A stretch of DNA of 64,000 nucleotides, taken from Blastococcus sp. TF02A-26. GTDB taxonomy: Bacteria > Actinomycetota > Actinomycetes > Mycobacteriales > Geodermatophilaceae. Below the pieces are notes generated by a model. It saw nothing but the letters and a program-made list of their open reading frames with translations, was not told the DNA's origin and did not search any database. How positions within the stretch are numbered: position 1 is the stretch's first letter; each line of letters begins with the position of its first letter. Below are positions 1-9,050 of the stretch, one piece after another. The stretch lies in assembly GCF_003319125.1 (NCBI RefSeq), contig NZ_QOHG01000002.1:186001-250000 (forward strand). The letters are read 5' to 3'. The position numbers and the translations under genes are program-made.

Positions 1-1148
1 AGCCGCACCCCCACGCCGATCGCCCTCTCGTCCACGTCGAAGGTGCCGCGGTGCAGGTCCAGCGGCGGGCCGCCCCCGTGGGTGCCCAACCGGGCCAGGG
101 CGATCGGCAGGACGTCGGCGAACCAGCCGAAGTCCTCCCCGCCCATGCTCTGCGGTGACAGCCGGACGCCGTCGGCACCGACGGTCTCCATCGCCGCCGA
201 GCGCAGCAGGGCCACCGCCCGCGGGTCGTTGACCACCGGGGGCACGCCGCGCACGTAGTCGACCTCGACCCCGGCGCCGGTCGGGGCCACGACCTTGCCG
301 ACCAGCGAGCGCAGCAGCTCCTCGGCCGACTGCCAGGCGTCGCGGTCCAGCACCCGTACCGTGCCGCGGAGCTGACCGCGCTGCGGGATCGCGTTGGCCG
401 CCACCCCGGCGTTGACCGCACCCCACACCACGGACATGCCGGCGCGGGGGTCGACCTGGCGGGAGAGCAGCCCGGGCAGGTCGGTGATGAGCCGGCCGAG
501 GGCGTCGACCAGGTCGACGGTCATCTGCGGTCGCGCGGTGTGCCCGCCGGGCCCGGTGAGGACGACGTCCATGCGGTCGCAGGCCGCGGTGATCGCGCCG
601 GTCCGCAGCCCGACGGTGCCCACCGGGATCGACGGGTCGCAGTGCAGCGCGAACGCGCGCGAGGCGCCGTCGAGGACGCCCGCGGCGACCACCTCGGTGG
701 CACCGCCGGGCACCGTCTCCTCGGCGGGCTGGAAGACGACGCGCACGCTGCCGGGCAGGTCGTCGAGCTCGGCGAGCGCCAGGGCCGCCCCCAGGACGAC
801 GGTCGTGTGTACGTCGTGTCCGCACGCGTGGCACATGCCCTCGCGGGTCGAGGCGTAGGGGACGTCCTTGAGGTCCGACAGCGGCAGGGCGTCGATGTCC
901 CCGCGGAGCACGACCGTCGGCCCACGACCCGAGCCGACCTCGACCACCAGGCCGGTCCCCGCGGGCAGCCGCTTGGGCGCCAGGCCCGCGTCGCGCAGCT
1001 TCTGCTCCAGGAAGGAGGTGGTCTCGAACTCGGCGTAGGCCAGCTCGGGGTGGGCGTGCAGGTGCCGGCGGACGGCGACGAGGCGGTCGGCCTTCGCCGC
1101 CGTCCACGCGTCGACCGCCGCGCCGGACCGCTCGACGAGCGAGGTCAC
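1..1148 (-). CDS. M20 family amidohydrolase (AmiA1/AmiB1-like), C-terminus outside window
   Basis: Metal-dependent hydrolase of the M20 peptidase family, of the kind that removes acyl groups from N-acyl amino acids or related amides in the cytoplasm. The frame opens with GTG at 1148, whose bases overlap the TGA of the upstream ligase gene in a GTGA junction, so the two are probably translationally coupled. About 382 codons are visible before the window edge. Family motifs include RGDIDALP near residues 82-89, the metal-binding CxACGHDxH near 106-114 and a PAEE motif further on. In M. tuberculosis amiA1/amiB1 of this family lie next to deoD, as here. The natural substrate cannot be told from sequence. 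Confidence 0.85.
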   Translation of the reverse strand, partial: MTSLVERSGAAVDAWTAAKADRLVAVRRHLHAHPELAYAEFETTSFLEQKLRDAGLAPKRLPAGTGLVVEVGSGRGPTVVLRGDIDALPLSDLKDVPYASTREGMCHACGHDVHTTVVLGAALALAELDDLPGSVRVVFQPAEETVPGGATEVVAAGVLDGASRAFALHCDPSIPVGTVGLRTGAITAACDRMDVVLTGPGGHTARPQMTVDLVDALGRLITDLPGLLSRQVDPRAGMSVVWGAVNAGVAANAIPQRGQLRGTVRVLDRDAWQSAEELLRSLVGKVVAPTGAGVEVDYVRGVPPVVNDPRAVALLRSAAMETVGADGVRLSPQSMGGEDFGWFADVLPIALARLGTHGGGPPLDLHRGTFDVDERAIGVGVR

Positions 1149-2281
1149 GGGCGCAGCCCGTCGCGGAACTCGGCCACCAGGGAGTCGACGACGGCGCGCA
1201 GGTCCCCGTCGGAGGCGGCGGCCACCGCGCGCTGGCGCTGGTAGGAGGCGCCCGCGGCGAGCACCCGCTCGACGTCGGCGAGCTGCTCGGCGCAGTCCAA
1301 CCGGCGCGCGGTCGGCTCGAGCTCCTCCGCCAGGTCGAGGAGGGCCTGGCGGACCGGCCGGACGGAGCCCTTCTCGTCCACGACGATGTCGGCGTCCAGC
1401 CCGTGGCGGGCGGCCCGCCACTTGTTCTCCCGCAGCACCCAGCTGGGCGGCGTCGGCAGGGTGTAGCCGCGGTCGAGCTGGGTGTCCAGCTGCTCGACCA
1501 GGCACTGCGAGAGGGCGGCGACGACGCCGATCTCGTCGAGGGTCGGCAGACCGTCGCAGATCCGCAGCTCCACGGTCCCGAAGTCCGGGTGCGGGCGGAT
1601 GTCCCACCACACCTCGCGGACGCTCTCGATCGCGCCGGTCGAGATGGAGGTCTCCATGTAGGCCTCGAACTCCGGCCAGCCCGAGAGCTGGTACGGCAGC
1701 CCGGCGGTGGGGAGCCCCTCGAAGACCTTGCTGCGGGCCGACGCCAGCCCGGTGTCGGCCCCCTTCCAGTACGGCGAGGAGGCCGACAGCGCGAGGAAGT
1801 GCGGCACGTACTGGGTGAGCGCGTTGACGATCGGCATCACCTTCTCCGGCGCCCGGACGCCGACGTGCACGTGGACGCCGAAGATCTGCATCCGGCGGGC
1901 CAGCCACTGCATGTTCTCGACCAGCTGGGCGTACCGCTCCTTGGGCGAGATCCGCTGCGTCTGCCAGTCGGTGAACGGGTGCGTGCCGGCGCACATGAGG
2001 TCCAGCCCGCGCCGGTCGGCGGCGGCGACGACCTCGGCGACGGTGCCGGCGAGGTCGGCCTGCGCCTCGGCGACGCTCGTGCAGACGCCGGTGATCACCT
2101 CCACGGTCGACTGGAGCAGCTCGTGCTTGGCCTTGGCCGGCTCCTCGGCCCCCTCGGGCGTCAGCTCCTGGAGGATCTCGATCGCGCCGGCGGTCAGCTC
2201 GCGGGTGTCGCGGTCGATCAGTTGCAGCTCCCACTCGACGCCCAGGCTGGCGCGCTCGGAGGAGTTGAAGGGGATCTGCAC
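1145..2281 (-). CDS. GCS2/YbdK-type carboxylate-amine (glutamate-cysteine) ligase
   Basis: A 378-residue member of the GCS2 family, ATP-grasp-like carboxylate-amine ligases that join glutamate to cysteine or another amine. Visible family motifs are LGVEWELQLID near the N-terminus, CAGTHPF, HVHVGV, and WWDIRPHPDFGTVELRICD in the second half. Size is normal for the YbdK branch (about 370 residues). The GTG start is supported by a TAGGCT -10 box at 2288-2293, only 6 bases upstream, which suggests a leaderless transcript. It overlaps the downstream M20 gene by 4 bases. Geodermatophilaceae-type bacteria usually make mycothiol rather than glutathione, so the true product may not be gamma-glutamylcysteine; that is inference. 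Confidence 0.85.
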   Translation of the reverse strand: MQIPFNSSERASLGVEWELQLIDRDTRELTAGAIEILQELTPEGAEEPAKAKHELLQSTVEVITGVCTSVAEAQADLAGTVAEVVAAADRRGLDLMCAGTHPFTDWQTQRISPKERYAQLVENMQWLARRMQIFGVHVHVGVRAPEKVMPIVNALTQYVPHFLALSASSPYWKGADTGLASARSKVFEGLPTAGLPYQLSGWPEFEAYMETSISTGAIESVREVWWDIRPHPDFGTVELRICDGLPTLDEIGVVAALSQCLVEQLDTQLDRGYTLPTPPSWVLRENKWRAARHGLDADIVVDEKGSVRPVRQALLDLAEELEPTARRLDCAEQLADVERVLAAGASYQRQRAVAAASDGDLRAVVDSLVAEFRDGLRP

Positions 2282-2324
2282 CCCGGAAGCCTACGAACGA
2301 TCACGCTCCCCCACCTTCCGAGCC

Positions 2325-2690
2325 TCAGGCGGGGGCCTCCTGGAAGGCGCGCACCTCGATCCGGGCCCCGAGGGCCTTCGACGCCTTCGCCGCCCAGTCG
2401 ACCGCGGCCGCGCTGTCCGGGGCCTCGATCACCCACAGGCCGCCGAGGTACTCCGGCGCCCGCGTGTACGGCTCGTCGCGCAGCACCAGCTCACCGCCGG
2501 TGTGGTCGACCGTGACCGCCGTCGACGGCGGGTGCAGCCCGCCCGCGAAGACCAGCGCGCCGGAGGCGGTCAGCTCCTCGATGAAGGCGCCGGCCGCCGC
2601 CATGGCGGCCTCCAGCTCCGCGGGGTCCATCGTCGCCATCGTGGGCTCCTCCGCCGAGTCGTGCGGCATGGAGAGCAGGTACTGGGTCAT
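2325..2690 (-). CDS. YCII-domain protein (DGPF-type)
   Basis: A 121-residue single-domain protein of the YCII-related (DGPF) family, common in actinobacteria and often linked to ECF sigma factors. It begins MTQYLLSMPHD, has the central GALVFAGGLHPP segment and ends WVIEAPDSAAAVDWAAKA, the usual YCII fold landmarks. The ATG at 2690 follows a strong GGGAGG ribosome site. Open frame continues upstream without a start that has a better site. Function of this family is largely unknown; a role in small-molecule binding or catalysis has been proposed. The gene sits alone, 43 bases from the next minus-strand gene downstream. Confidence 0.8.
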   Translation of the reverse strand: MTQYLLSMPHDSAEEPTMATMDPAELEAAMAAAGAFIEELTASGALVFAGGLHPPSTAVTVDHTGGELVLRDEPYTRAPEYLGGLWVIEAPDSAAAVDWAAKASKALGARIEVRAFQEAPA

Positions 2691-2873
2691 GGGTCCTCCC
2701 GGGTCGTCGCGGCACCGTCCGGCCGCAGTCGGAGTGGAGACGAACGGGGTCGCCGGATCTGATCGGTGATCAGGGGCCATGCTCCGCGTCAACCGGCGAG
2801 CGAGACCTGTGGACAGGCGCCTGAGCTGGGGATTCGCCGCCGTACTCGGGACTTGCGGCGGTAGAAATCGCAC

Positions 2874-3877
2874 ATGTGTTCGAGTTGTGCCGGTGGTGAT
2901 CCGCACGCGCTGAGCGACGTCGCGCTGCTGGCCGAGGTCGCGGAGCTGGTGGCGGAGCGGAACCGGGTCGAGGCTCGGCTGACCGCTGCCGTGCGGGCCG
3001 CGGATGCGCGGTCGGCGTGCGAGGCCGACGGGCTGAAGACGATGCAGTCGTGGCTGCGCACCCACGGCGGACTGCGGCCGTCCTCGGCGGCGGCGCCGGT
3101 GCACCGCGGGCGGGCGCTGGACCTGCTGCCGGCCACCGCGGCGGCGTTCGCCGCCGGCGCGATCGGGGTCGACCACGTGACCGAGATCGGCAAGGTCGCC
3201 GCCCCGCACCGGGTCGCGGCCGCGGCCGACCAGCGTCGACCTGAGCCAGGTCGACACGGCGCTGGCCACCATCGCCGCCGCACACACCTTCCAGCGCCTG
3301 GCCGAGGCGGTGCAGCACTACTTCGCCCGGCTCGACCCCGACGGCCGCGAACCGGCACCGACCGACCAGCGGTCGCTGACCATCACCACCCACCCCGACG
3401 GCACGGTGACCGTCCGCGCCGAACTGGACGCCGTGGGCGGGGAGAAGGTCAAAGCCGTGCTCGAGCCGATCGCCGCCACATCGCGCACCGCCGGTGACGA
3501 GCACAGCCCCGCCCACATCCGCGGGGATGCGCTGGTGCAGTGGGCCGACAACACCCTCGCCGCCGGGGCGGTGCCGGTCCAGCGGACCCGCGAGCCCGGC
3601 ATCGCCGCCGTGATCGACGTCGCCGCTGGCCCCGTCCAGGGCACCGCCCTGAGCGTGCGAAGGGTGGGGAGGACGGGGTTCTTCAACCGCCGCCCGCGCC
3701 CGGTGGCTGGCCTGCGACGCCACCGTCGCCCGCATCGTGATCGGCCCCGACGGGCAGCCGATCGACCGCGGCCGCGAGGTCCGCATCGTGCCGCCGGCGC
3801 TGCGACACCTGCTGGACCTGCGCGACGGCGGCACCGAGATCCTCCTGACCCGACCCGACCTCCTCGTCCCCGTCTGA
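2874..3877 (+). pseudogene. Broken DUF222/HNH endonuclease (13E12-type) gene
   Basis: Remnant of a DUF222 protein, a multicopy family in actinobacteria that normally ends in an HNH nuclease domain. Frame one runs from ATG 2874 (MCSSCAGGDPH) to about 3230; the homology then continues in a second frame from about 3235 ([17 protein letters not shown]); a third frame carries [17 protein letters not shown] from about 3701 to a TGA at 3875-3877. Two frame changes are therefore needed. The HNH core normally following PPALR is missing, leaving a short [10 protein letters not shown] tail. Between the second and third frames lies a 61-base repeat (3628-3688) also found intergenically at 16707-16766, so insertion of that element probably contributed to decay. 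The following deoD frame is fortuitously open back into this remnant. Confidence 0.85.
3628..3688 (+). repeat. 61-base palindromic repeat, copy inside the DUF222 pseudogene
   Basis: Starts GGCCCCGTCCAG and ends GGACGGGGTTCTTCAACC, so the ends can pair (CCCCGTCC with GGACGGGG). Hand alignment with 16707-16766 gives about 80 percent identity with three single-base gaps. The other copy lies between genes, so this looks like a small non-coding repeat that landed in a coding sequence. Number of genomic copies unknown. Confidence 0.6.
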
Positions 3878-3950
3878 CGGTCGGCCCGGACCGCACCCCG
3901 CCCTCCCGGAGCGGGGTGGTTCGGCGTGCTTGTGACGCGGCGCGCTGCGT

Positions 3951-3956
3951 TACCGT
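3951..3956 (+). promoter_or_regulatory. -10 box of leaderless deoD transcript
   Basis: TACCGT lies 7 bases before the GTG of deoD at 3964, with a TTGTGA at 3930-3935 as a weak -35 (15-base spacer). No ribosome binding site is seen, so transcription probably starts at or next to the GTG. Confidence 0.4.
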
Positions 3957-3963
3957 CGCGCGG

Positions 3964-4776
3964 GTGAGCGACGTGTCCACCGGTCCTGATCCCGCAACCC
4001 TGGCCCGGCTGGCCGCCGAGGACCTCGACGCTGCGTTCGGCGGGTCCCACGACGTCGCCGTCGTCATGGGCTCCGGCTGGGCGCCCGCCGGGGAGGCCTT
4101 CGGGCGCCCCGAGTCCACCGTCGCCATCGAGGAGCTGCGGGGCTTCGCCGCGCCGACCGTCGCCGGGCACGGCGGCGAGGTGCGCTCGGTGCGCGTCGGC
4201 TCCCGCCGCGTGCTGGTCTTCCTGGGCCGCACCCACCTCTACGAGGGCCGTGGCGTCGCCTCCGTCGTCCACGGCGTGCGGGCCGCGGCCGCGCTGGGCG
4301 TCCGCACCGTGGTCCTCACCAACGCCGCCGGCGGGCTGGCGCCCGAGCACCGCGTCGGCCAGCCGGTGCTGATCAGCGACCACATCAACCTGACCGCGCG
4401 GTCGCCACTGGTCGGCCCGACGTTCGTGGACCTCACCGACCTGTACTCGGCGCGGCTGCGCGAGCTCGCCCGGCAGATCGACCCCTCGCTGACCGAGGGC
4501 GTCTACGCAGCGCTGCCCGGTCCGCACTTCGAGACGCCCGCCGAGATCCGCATGCTGCGCACGCTGGGCGCCGACCTCGTCGGCATGTCCACCGCGCTGG
4601 AGGCGATCGCCGCGCGGGCGGCCGGCATGGAGGTGTTCGGCCTGTCGCTGGTGACCAACGCCGCGGCCGGGATCACCGGCGAGGCCCTGAACCACCAGGA
4701 GGTGCTCGCCGCCGGCCGGGAGGCCGCCGGTCGGATGGGCCACTTCCTGGTCGAGCTGGTGAGCCGGCTGCCGTGA
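3964..4776 (+). CDS. deoD: Purine-nucleoside phosphorylase (trimeric, NP-II type)
   Basis: A 270-residue cytoplasmic enzyme that splits inosine, guanosine and their deoxy forms with phosphate into base and (deoxy)ribose-1-phosphate. Motifs of the trimeric PNP family are all present: GSGW for phosphate binding, [41 protein letters not shown] and the base-binding VTNAAAG. The gene is called deoD in M. tuberculosis (Rv3307) and punA elsewhere. Start chosen at GTG 3964 because residues upstream show no PNP homology and a -10 box lies 7 bases before it. The stop overlaps the next gene's GTG in GTGA, so it forms an operon with the phosphomutase, as in M. tuberculosis. Confidence 0.92.
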   Translation: MSDVSTGPDPATLARLAAEDLDAAFGGSHDVAVVMGSGWAPAGEAFGRPESTVAIEELRGFAAPTVAGHGGEVRSVRVGSRRVLVFLGRTHLYEGRGVASVVHGVRAAAALGVRTVVLTNAAGGLAPEHRVGQPVLISDHINLTARSPLVGPTFVDLTDLYSARLRELARQIDPSLTEGVYAALPGPHFETPAEIRMLRTLGADLVGMSTALEAIAARAAGMEVFGLSLVTNAAAGITGEALNHQEVLAAGREAAGRMGHFLVELVSRLP

Positions 4777-6398
4777 GCCTGCTGGACGACGCGCGGGCCT
4801 GGGCAGCGGCCGACCCGCACCCGGGCGACCGCGCCGAGATCGAGGCCCTGGTCGCCGCGGACGACGGCGTCGAGCTCGCCCGCCGCTTCGCCGGCCCGCT
4901 CACCTTCGGCACCGCCGGGCTCCGCGGCCCGCTGCGCGCCGGACCGGCCGGGATGAACGCCGCCGTCGTCACCCGCGCCGCCGCGGGGCTCGGCCGGTAC
5001 CTGCGCGACGCCGGCTCCTCCGGCGGCGGGATCGTGATCGGCTTCGACGCCCGCCGCCGCTCCGACGAGTTCGCCCGCATCTCGGCGGCGGTGCTCTCCG
5101 GCGCCGGGTTCGCGGTCCAGGTGCTGCCGCGGCCGCTGCCCACGCCGGTGCTGGCCTTCGCGGTCCGGCACCTCGGGTGCGTCGCCGGGATCATGGTGAC
5201 CGCCAGCCACAACCCGCCCGACGACAACGGCTACAAGGTCTACCTGGGCGACGGCGCCCAGCTGGTCCCGCCGGCCGACCGGCAGATCGAGGCCGCGATC
5301 ACCGCGGTGGGCGCCGCGAACGAGGTCCCGCTCTCCGACGACTGGCTCACCTTGGACGACGACGTCGAGGCCGACTACGTCACCGCCCTGCTGGGTGCCC
5401 TCCGGCCCGACCGCGTGCCCGCCGCCGACCGCGCCGCACTGCGGATCGCCTACACGGCCATGCACGGCGTCGGCTCGGCCACCACCCGCACCCTCTTCGC
5501 CGCAGCCGGGTTCGCCCCTGCCGCCGCCGTGCCCGAGCAGGACAGGCCGGACCCGCGCTTCCCGACCGTCGCCTTCCCCAACCCCGAGGAACCCGGCGCC
5601 GTCGACCTCCTGCTCGCCCTCGCCGAGCGCACCGACGCCGACGTCGCCATCGCGCAGGACCCCGACGCCGACCGCTGCTCGGTGGTCTGCGGCGGCCGGC
5701 AGCTGACCGGCGACGAGGTGGGCGGACTGCTCGCCGACTGGCTGCTGCGCCGCGGCGTGCGGGGCACCTACGCCGCCTCGCTGGTCAGCGGCTCCCTGCT
5801 GCACGCGCTGGCCACCGCCCACGGGGTCCCCGTGGCCGAGACCCCCACCGGCTTCAAGTGGATCATCCGGGCCGGCGACGCCGGGGCTCCGCTGGTCTTC
5901 GGCTACGAGGAGGCGCTGGGGTACGCGGTCGCCCCGGACGTCGTCCGCGACAAGGACGGCATCTCCGCCGCCCTCGCGGTGGCGCTGCTGGCCGCCGAGC
6001 TGAAGGCCTCGGGACGCACCCTGCTCGACCGGCTCGACGAGCTGGCCCGCGAGCACGGGCTGTTCGCCACCGGCCAGTTGTCGGTGCGGGTGGAGGACCT
6101 CACGCTCATCTCCGACGCGATGGCCCGGCTGCGCGCCCGACCCCCGGCCACGCTCCTCGGCCGCCCGGTCACCGCGACCGACCTCGCGCACGAGGACCCG
6201 CCGGTCGACGCGGTCCGGCTGCTCGGCGACGGCGTCCGCGTGGTGGTCCGGCCCAGCGGGACCGAGCCGAAGCTCAAGGCCTACCTGGAGACCGTCGTCC
6301 CCGTGCACGACGACGCCGGGGTGATCGCCGCCCGCGGCCGGGGTGCCGACGAGCTCGACGCGCTGCGTGCGGAGATGTCCGCCGCACTGGACCTGTGA
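4773..6398 (+). CDS. pmmB: Alpha-phosphohexomutase family enzyme (PmmB; probable phosphopentomutase role)
   Basis: A 541-residue phosphosugar mutase of the alpha-D-phosphohexomutase superfamily. Landmarks: FGTAGLR at about 45-51, the phosphoserine loop TASHNP at about 143-148, metal-binding DPDADR at about 296-301 and the phosphate-binding RPSGTEPK at about 493-500. Orthologues beside deoD are named pmmB (phosphomannomutase). However FGTAGLR and the DNGYKVY stretch resemble the PGM2 branch, whose human member is a phosphopentomutase, and the neighbours make ribose-1-phosphate and deoxyribose-1-phosphate. No deoB-type gene is visible here, so acting as phosphopentomutase that feeds DeoC is a reasonable inference. 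GTG start overlaps deoD by 4 bases. Confidence 0.88.
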   Translation: MSLLDDARAWAAADPHPGDRAEIEALVAADDGVELARRFAGPLTFGTAGLRGPLRAGPAGMNAAVVTRAAAGLGRYLRDAGSSGGGIVIGFDARRRSDEFARISAAVLSGAGFAVQVLPRPLPTPVLAFAVRHLGCVAGIMVTASHNPPDDNGYKVYLGDGAQLVPPADRQIEAAITAVGAANEVPLSDDWLTLDDDVEADYVTALLGALRPDRVPAADRAALRIAYTAMHGVGSATTRTLFAAAGFAPAAAVPEQDRPDPRFPTVAFPNPEEPGAVDLLLALAERTDADVAIAQDPDADRCSVVCGGRQLTGDEVGGLLADWLLRRGVRGTYAASLVSGSLLHALATAHGVPVAETPTGFKWIIRAGDAGAPLVFGYEEALGYAVAPDVVRDKDGISAALAVALLAAELKASGRTLLDRLDELAREHGLFATGQLSVRVEDLTLISDAMARLRARPPATLLGRPVTATDLAHEDPPVDAVRLLGDGVRVVVRPSGTEPKLKAYLETVVPVHDDAGVIAARGRGADELDALRAEMSAALDL

Positions 6399-7096
6399 TG
6401 GAGGACGTCGCAGCGCTGGTGTTCGACGTCTTCGGCACGGTCGTCGACTGGCGCTCCGGCGTCGCGCGCGAGGTGACCCGGCTGCTCGGCGACCGCGTGG
6501 ACGCCGAGCGGTTCGCCGACGACTGGCGCAGCCGCTACTCACCCTCGATGGACGAGGTGCGCAGCGGGCGCCGTCCCTACGTGACGCTCGACGTGCTGCA
6601 CCGCGAGTCGGTCGACGACGTGCTCGCCGCGCAGGGCGCCGACGACGTCCCGGCGGAGCTGCGCGACGAGCTGGTGCTGGCCTGGCACCGGCTCGACCCC
6701 TGGCCCGACGTCGTCCCCGGGCTGCGGCGGCTGTCGGCGCGGTACGTGCTCGCCCCGCTCTCCAACGGCGGCGTCGCGCTGCAGGTCGCGCTGGCGCGGC
6801 GGTCGGGGCTGCCGTGGGACGCCGTGCTGGGCGCCGAGGTCGTCGGCCACTACAAACCCGACGCCGAGGTGTACGACTCCGCGCCGCGGCTGCTCGGGCT
6901 GGAGCCGGCGCAGGTGCTCATGGTCGCGGCGCACACCTCCGACCTCGCCGCGGCCCGCCAGCGCGGGCTGCGCACCGCCTACGTGCACCGGCCGGCGGAG
7001 TCCGGCGGTCGCCGCACGCCGCCGGCCACCGATCCGGCCGCGGACCTGACCGTGACCTCGTTCGGCGAGCTGGCCGACCGGCTGGGCGCGACGTGA
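6398..7096 (+). CDS. HAD-superfamily hydrolase, haloacid dehalogenase type II-like
   Basis: A 232-residue HAD phosphatase/dehalogenase-fold protein. Motif I is FDVFGTVVDW near residues 9-18 (nucleophile Asp10); motif II is the Ser of PLSNGG; motif III is the Lys of GHYKPD; the final acidic motif appears as VAAHTSDLAAA. The FGTVVDWR start and VGHYKPDAEVY pattern are typical of the haloacid dehalogenase type II subgroup rather than sugar phosphatases. ATG at 6398 shares one base with the phosphomutase stop (TGATG), so it is translated from the same operon. The substrate is unknown; a role in clearing a phosphorylated or halogenated side product is only speculation. Confidence 0.85.
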   Translation: MEDVAALVFDVFGTVVDWRSGVAREVTRLLGDRVDAERFADDWRSRYSPSMDEVRSGRRPYVTLDVLHRESVDDVLAAQGADDVPAELRDELVLAWHRLDPWPDVVPGLRRLSARYVLAPLSNGGVALQVALARRSGLPWDAVLGAEVVGHYKPDAEVYDSAPRLLGLEPAQVLMVAAHTSDLAAARQRGLRTAYVHRPAESGGRRTPPATDPAADLTVTSFGELADRLGAT

Positions 7097-7503
7097 CGGC
7101 ACCGGAGGCGGCCGGCGGCCGGCGGGGGCTCGTCCAGCAGCTGGTGCGCTTCGCCGCGGTCGGCCTCGTCGGCGCGGTCGTGGACCTGAGCGTCTACAGC
7201 CTGGCCCTGCACCTCGGCGGAGGGACGACGGCCTCCCGGGCGCTCAGCTTCATCGCCGGCACCACGACGGCCTACGTCCTCAACCGCCGGTGGGCGTTCC
7301 AGGTGGAGGGTGGCGCGCGGCGGGCGACCGGCTTCGCGCTGCTCTACGGGACGACGTTCTTCGTGATCCTCGGCGTCAACGCCCTCGCCCTGGCCGTGCT
7401 GCCCGAGAGCAGCTGGCGGGTGACGCTGGCGTGGGCGGTGTCCCAGGGCTTCGGCACCGCCGTGAACTTCGTGATGCTGCGGCTCGTCGTCTTCCGATCG
7501 TGA
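7093..7503 (+). CDS. GtrA-family membrane protein
   Basis: A 136-residue polytopic protein of the GtrA/DPMS family, predicted to have four membrane spans. The family moves or helps flip polyprenyl-linked sugars across the membrane in cell-envelope polysaccharide synthesis. Family features include LVRFAAVGLVGAVVDL at the N-terminus, the conserved FIAGTTTAYVLNRRWAF segment after the second helix, and a C-terminal NFVMLRLVVF. The GTG start overlaps the HAD gene's stop (GTGA), and its own stop overlaps the next gene in the same way, placing it fourth in a five-gene operon. What it has to do with nucleoside breakdown is not evident. Confidence 0.85.
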   Translation: MTAPEAAGGRRGLVQQLVRFAAVGLVGAVVDLSVYSLALHLGGGTTASRALSFIAGTTTAYVLNRRWAFQVEGGARRATGFALLYGTTFFVILGVNALALAVLPESSWRVTLAWAVSQGFGTAVNFVMLRLVVFRS

Positions 7504-8153
7504 GGGAGCGCGGGACGTGGTTCCGCGCCGCCGTCCTGGCGGTCCTCCTGGGGATCGGCGTGGTGCTCGTCGCGACGGTGGACCTGCCCGCCGTCGACTC
7601 GGCCCGGGACTGGCTCGACCGCAGTGGGCCGGCCGGGCCGGTACTGCTCTCCGTCGGGATCGGGGTCGCCCTGCTCGGGCCGGTCCCCCGCACCGCCCTG
7701 TCGGTGCTGGCCGGACTCGTCGCCGGCTTCTGGGGCGGCCTGGTGGTCTCGCTGGCCGGCGGGCTGCTCGGCGGGATCGGTGCGTTCGCCCTGGGGAGGG
7801 CGCTGGGACGTCCGGCGGTCGCCGCGCTGGCCGGGCCGCGGATCGCGGCGGCCGACCGGGTCCTGGATGCCCGCGGCTTCGGTGCCGTGCTCGCCCTGCG
7901 GCTCTTCCCGGCCGCGCCGTTCGCGGTGGTCAGCTACGGCGCGGGGCTGTCCGCCGTCCGTCCGGGCCCGTACCTGGCCGCGACGGCGCTGGGGCTGGTG
8001 CCCAGCACCGTGCTGCAGGTGGGGGCCGGGGCGTCGGTGGAGCACCTCGACCGCTGGGCCGAGCTGCTGACCACACCGGCGGCGACAGCGGTCGCGGTCG
8101 TCGTCCTGCTGGCGGCCGGTGGGCTGGCGCTGGCGTGGCGCCGGCGCCGCTGA
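7500..8153 (+). CDS. TVP38/TMEM64 (VTT-domain) membrane protein
   Basis: A 217-residue integral membrane protein with the VTT (DedA-like) core. The stretch from about residue 55 to 150 carries the family pattern: GPVPRTALSVLAGLVAGF, a small-residue-rich helix with GGIGAFALGRALGR, then an amphipathic segment and ALRLFPAAPFAVVSYGAG, where the FRLxPxxPF motif is seen as LRLFPAAPF. Such proteins are thought to scramble or transport lipids. The last helix ends in RRRR. It is the last gene of the deoD operon, with a 4-base overlap on the GtrA gene, and is followed by convergent minus-strand genes after only 4 bases. Confidence 0.82.
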   Translation: MRERGTWFRAAVLAVLLGIGVVLVATVDLPAVDSARDWLDRSGPAGPVLLSVGIGVALLGPVPRTALSVLAGLVAGFWGGLVVSLAGGLLGGIGAFALGRALGRPAVAALAGPRIAAADRVLDARGFGAVLALRLFPAAPFAVVSYGAGLSAVRPGPYLAATALGLVPSTVLQVGAGASVEHLDRWAELLTTPAATAVAVVVLLAAGGLALAWRRRR

Positions 8154-8157
8154 CCGG

Positions 8158-9048
8158 TCAGCTCCCGACGGTCTCCCGGCACCCGGTCGCCAGGGACCGC
8201 TCCGCAGCGGCGAGGACGGCGACGACGTCGCGCCCGAAGTGGACGTCGAGCGGGTGGTCCGCGCCGGTCAGCGCGGCGGCTCGCAGCTCGTCGACGGCGA
8301 CCCCGAAGGCCTCGACCCCGGTCCCCCGCTCGGGCAGCAGCACCAGCCGGCCCGCGTCGCCGTGCACGAAGAACTCCACGCCGGCCGACAACTCCGCCAC
8401 GGTGTGCGAGACGGTGACCGTGCTGGCGACCCCGCCGCCGTGGTGGAGCACCAGGTGCACGGTGTCCTTGAGGCCCGCGCCCGCCTGCACGGCCACCACC
8501 GGTCCGAGCGCGGGCACGAGCAGGGAGAGGGGGTGGGGCCCGACGTCCCACAGCGCTCCGTGCTCCTGCCGCCAGGGCGAGGCGGCCAGGACCGAGGGCG
8601 AGGCCGAGCCCAGCCAGCTGCCCGCGCCGCCCGCGAGGCGCATGCGGGCGGCCTGGGTCAGCCAGGTCGCCGTCCCGTCGGTGAAGCGGAAGACGAAGAA
8701 GACGACCGAGGCGACCCCGGCCTGGCGCACCACCGCGGCCAGCCGGTCGGCGACGGGGAGGCTCAACCCGGTCGGCTTCTCCAGGAGCAGGTGCTTGCCC
8801 GCAGCGGCAGCGCGCTCGGCGAGCGGCGCCTGCACGTCGGGCGGCAGCGCGATCGAGACCGCGTCGACGTCGTCGAGCACCGCGTCGAGGTCGTCGGTGC
8901 CCGGCACCTCGAACTCGGCGCCGACCTCGGCGGCCTTGCGACGGTCCCGCCCCCAGACGGCGACCAGCTCGGCGTCGGGGTGTGCGGCCAGCGCGGTGGC
9001 GTGCACGCTGCGAGCCCAGGGACCGGTGCCGAGGACGGCGAAACGCAC
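8158..9048 (-). CDS. Gfo/Idh/MocA family oxidoreductase
   Basis: A 296-residue NAD(P)-dependent oxidoreductase. The N-terminal Rossmann fold shows VLGTGPWARSVHATA, followed by the conserved LLEKPTGLS motif near residues 90-98, where the Lys of EKP is catalytic in the family. The second half carries the alpha/beta substrate domain, with DVGPHPLSLL containing the usual catalytic-region His. The GTG start lies 2 bases after the upp stop, so the two are co-transcribed. Members oxidise or reduce sugars, inositols and related compounds; the substrate cannot be called. Linkage to a salvage gene suggests a ribose- or nucleoside-derived compound, but this is inference. Confidence 0.82.
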   Translation of the reverse strand: MRFAVLGTGPWARSVHATALAAHPDAELVAVWGRDRRKAAEVGAEFEVPGTDDLDAVLDDVDAVSIALPPDVQAPLAERAAAAGKHLLLEKPTGLSLPVADRLAAVVRQAGVASVVFFVFRFTDGTATWLTQAARMRLAGGAGSWLGSASPSVLAASPWRQEHGALWDVGPHPLSLLVPALGPVVAVQAGAGLKDTVHLVLHHGGGVASTVTVSHTVAELSAGVEFFVHGDAGRLVLLPERGTGVEAFGVAVDELRAAALTGADHPLDVHFGRDVVAVLAAAERSLATGCRETVGS

Positions 9049-9050
9049 GG

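Noticed and set aside
3310-4776. Possible DUF222-purine phosphorylase fusion
   Set aside because: The frame runs on by chance from the pseudogene into deoD. The -10 box and normal PNP length support a separate start at 3964.
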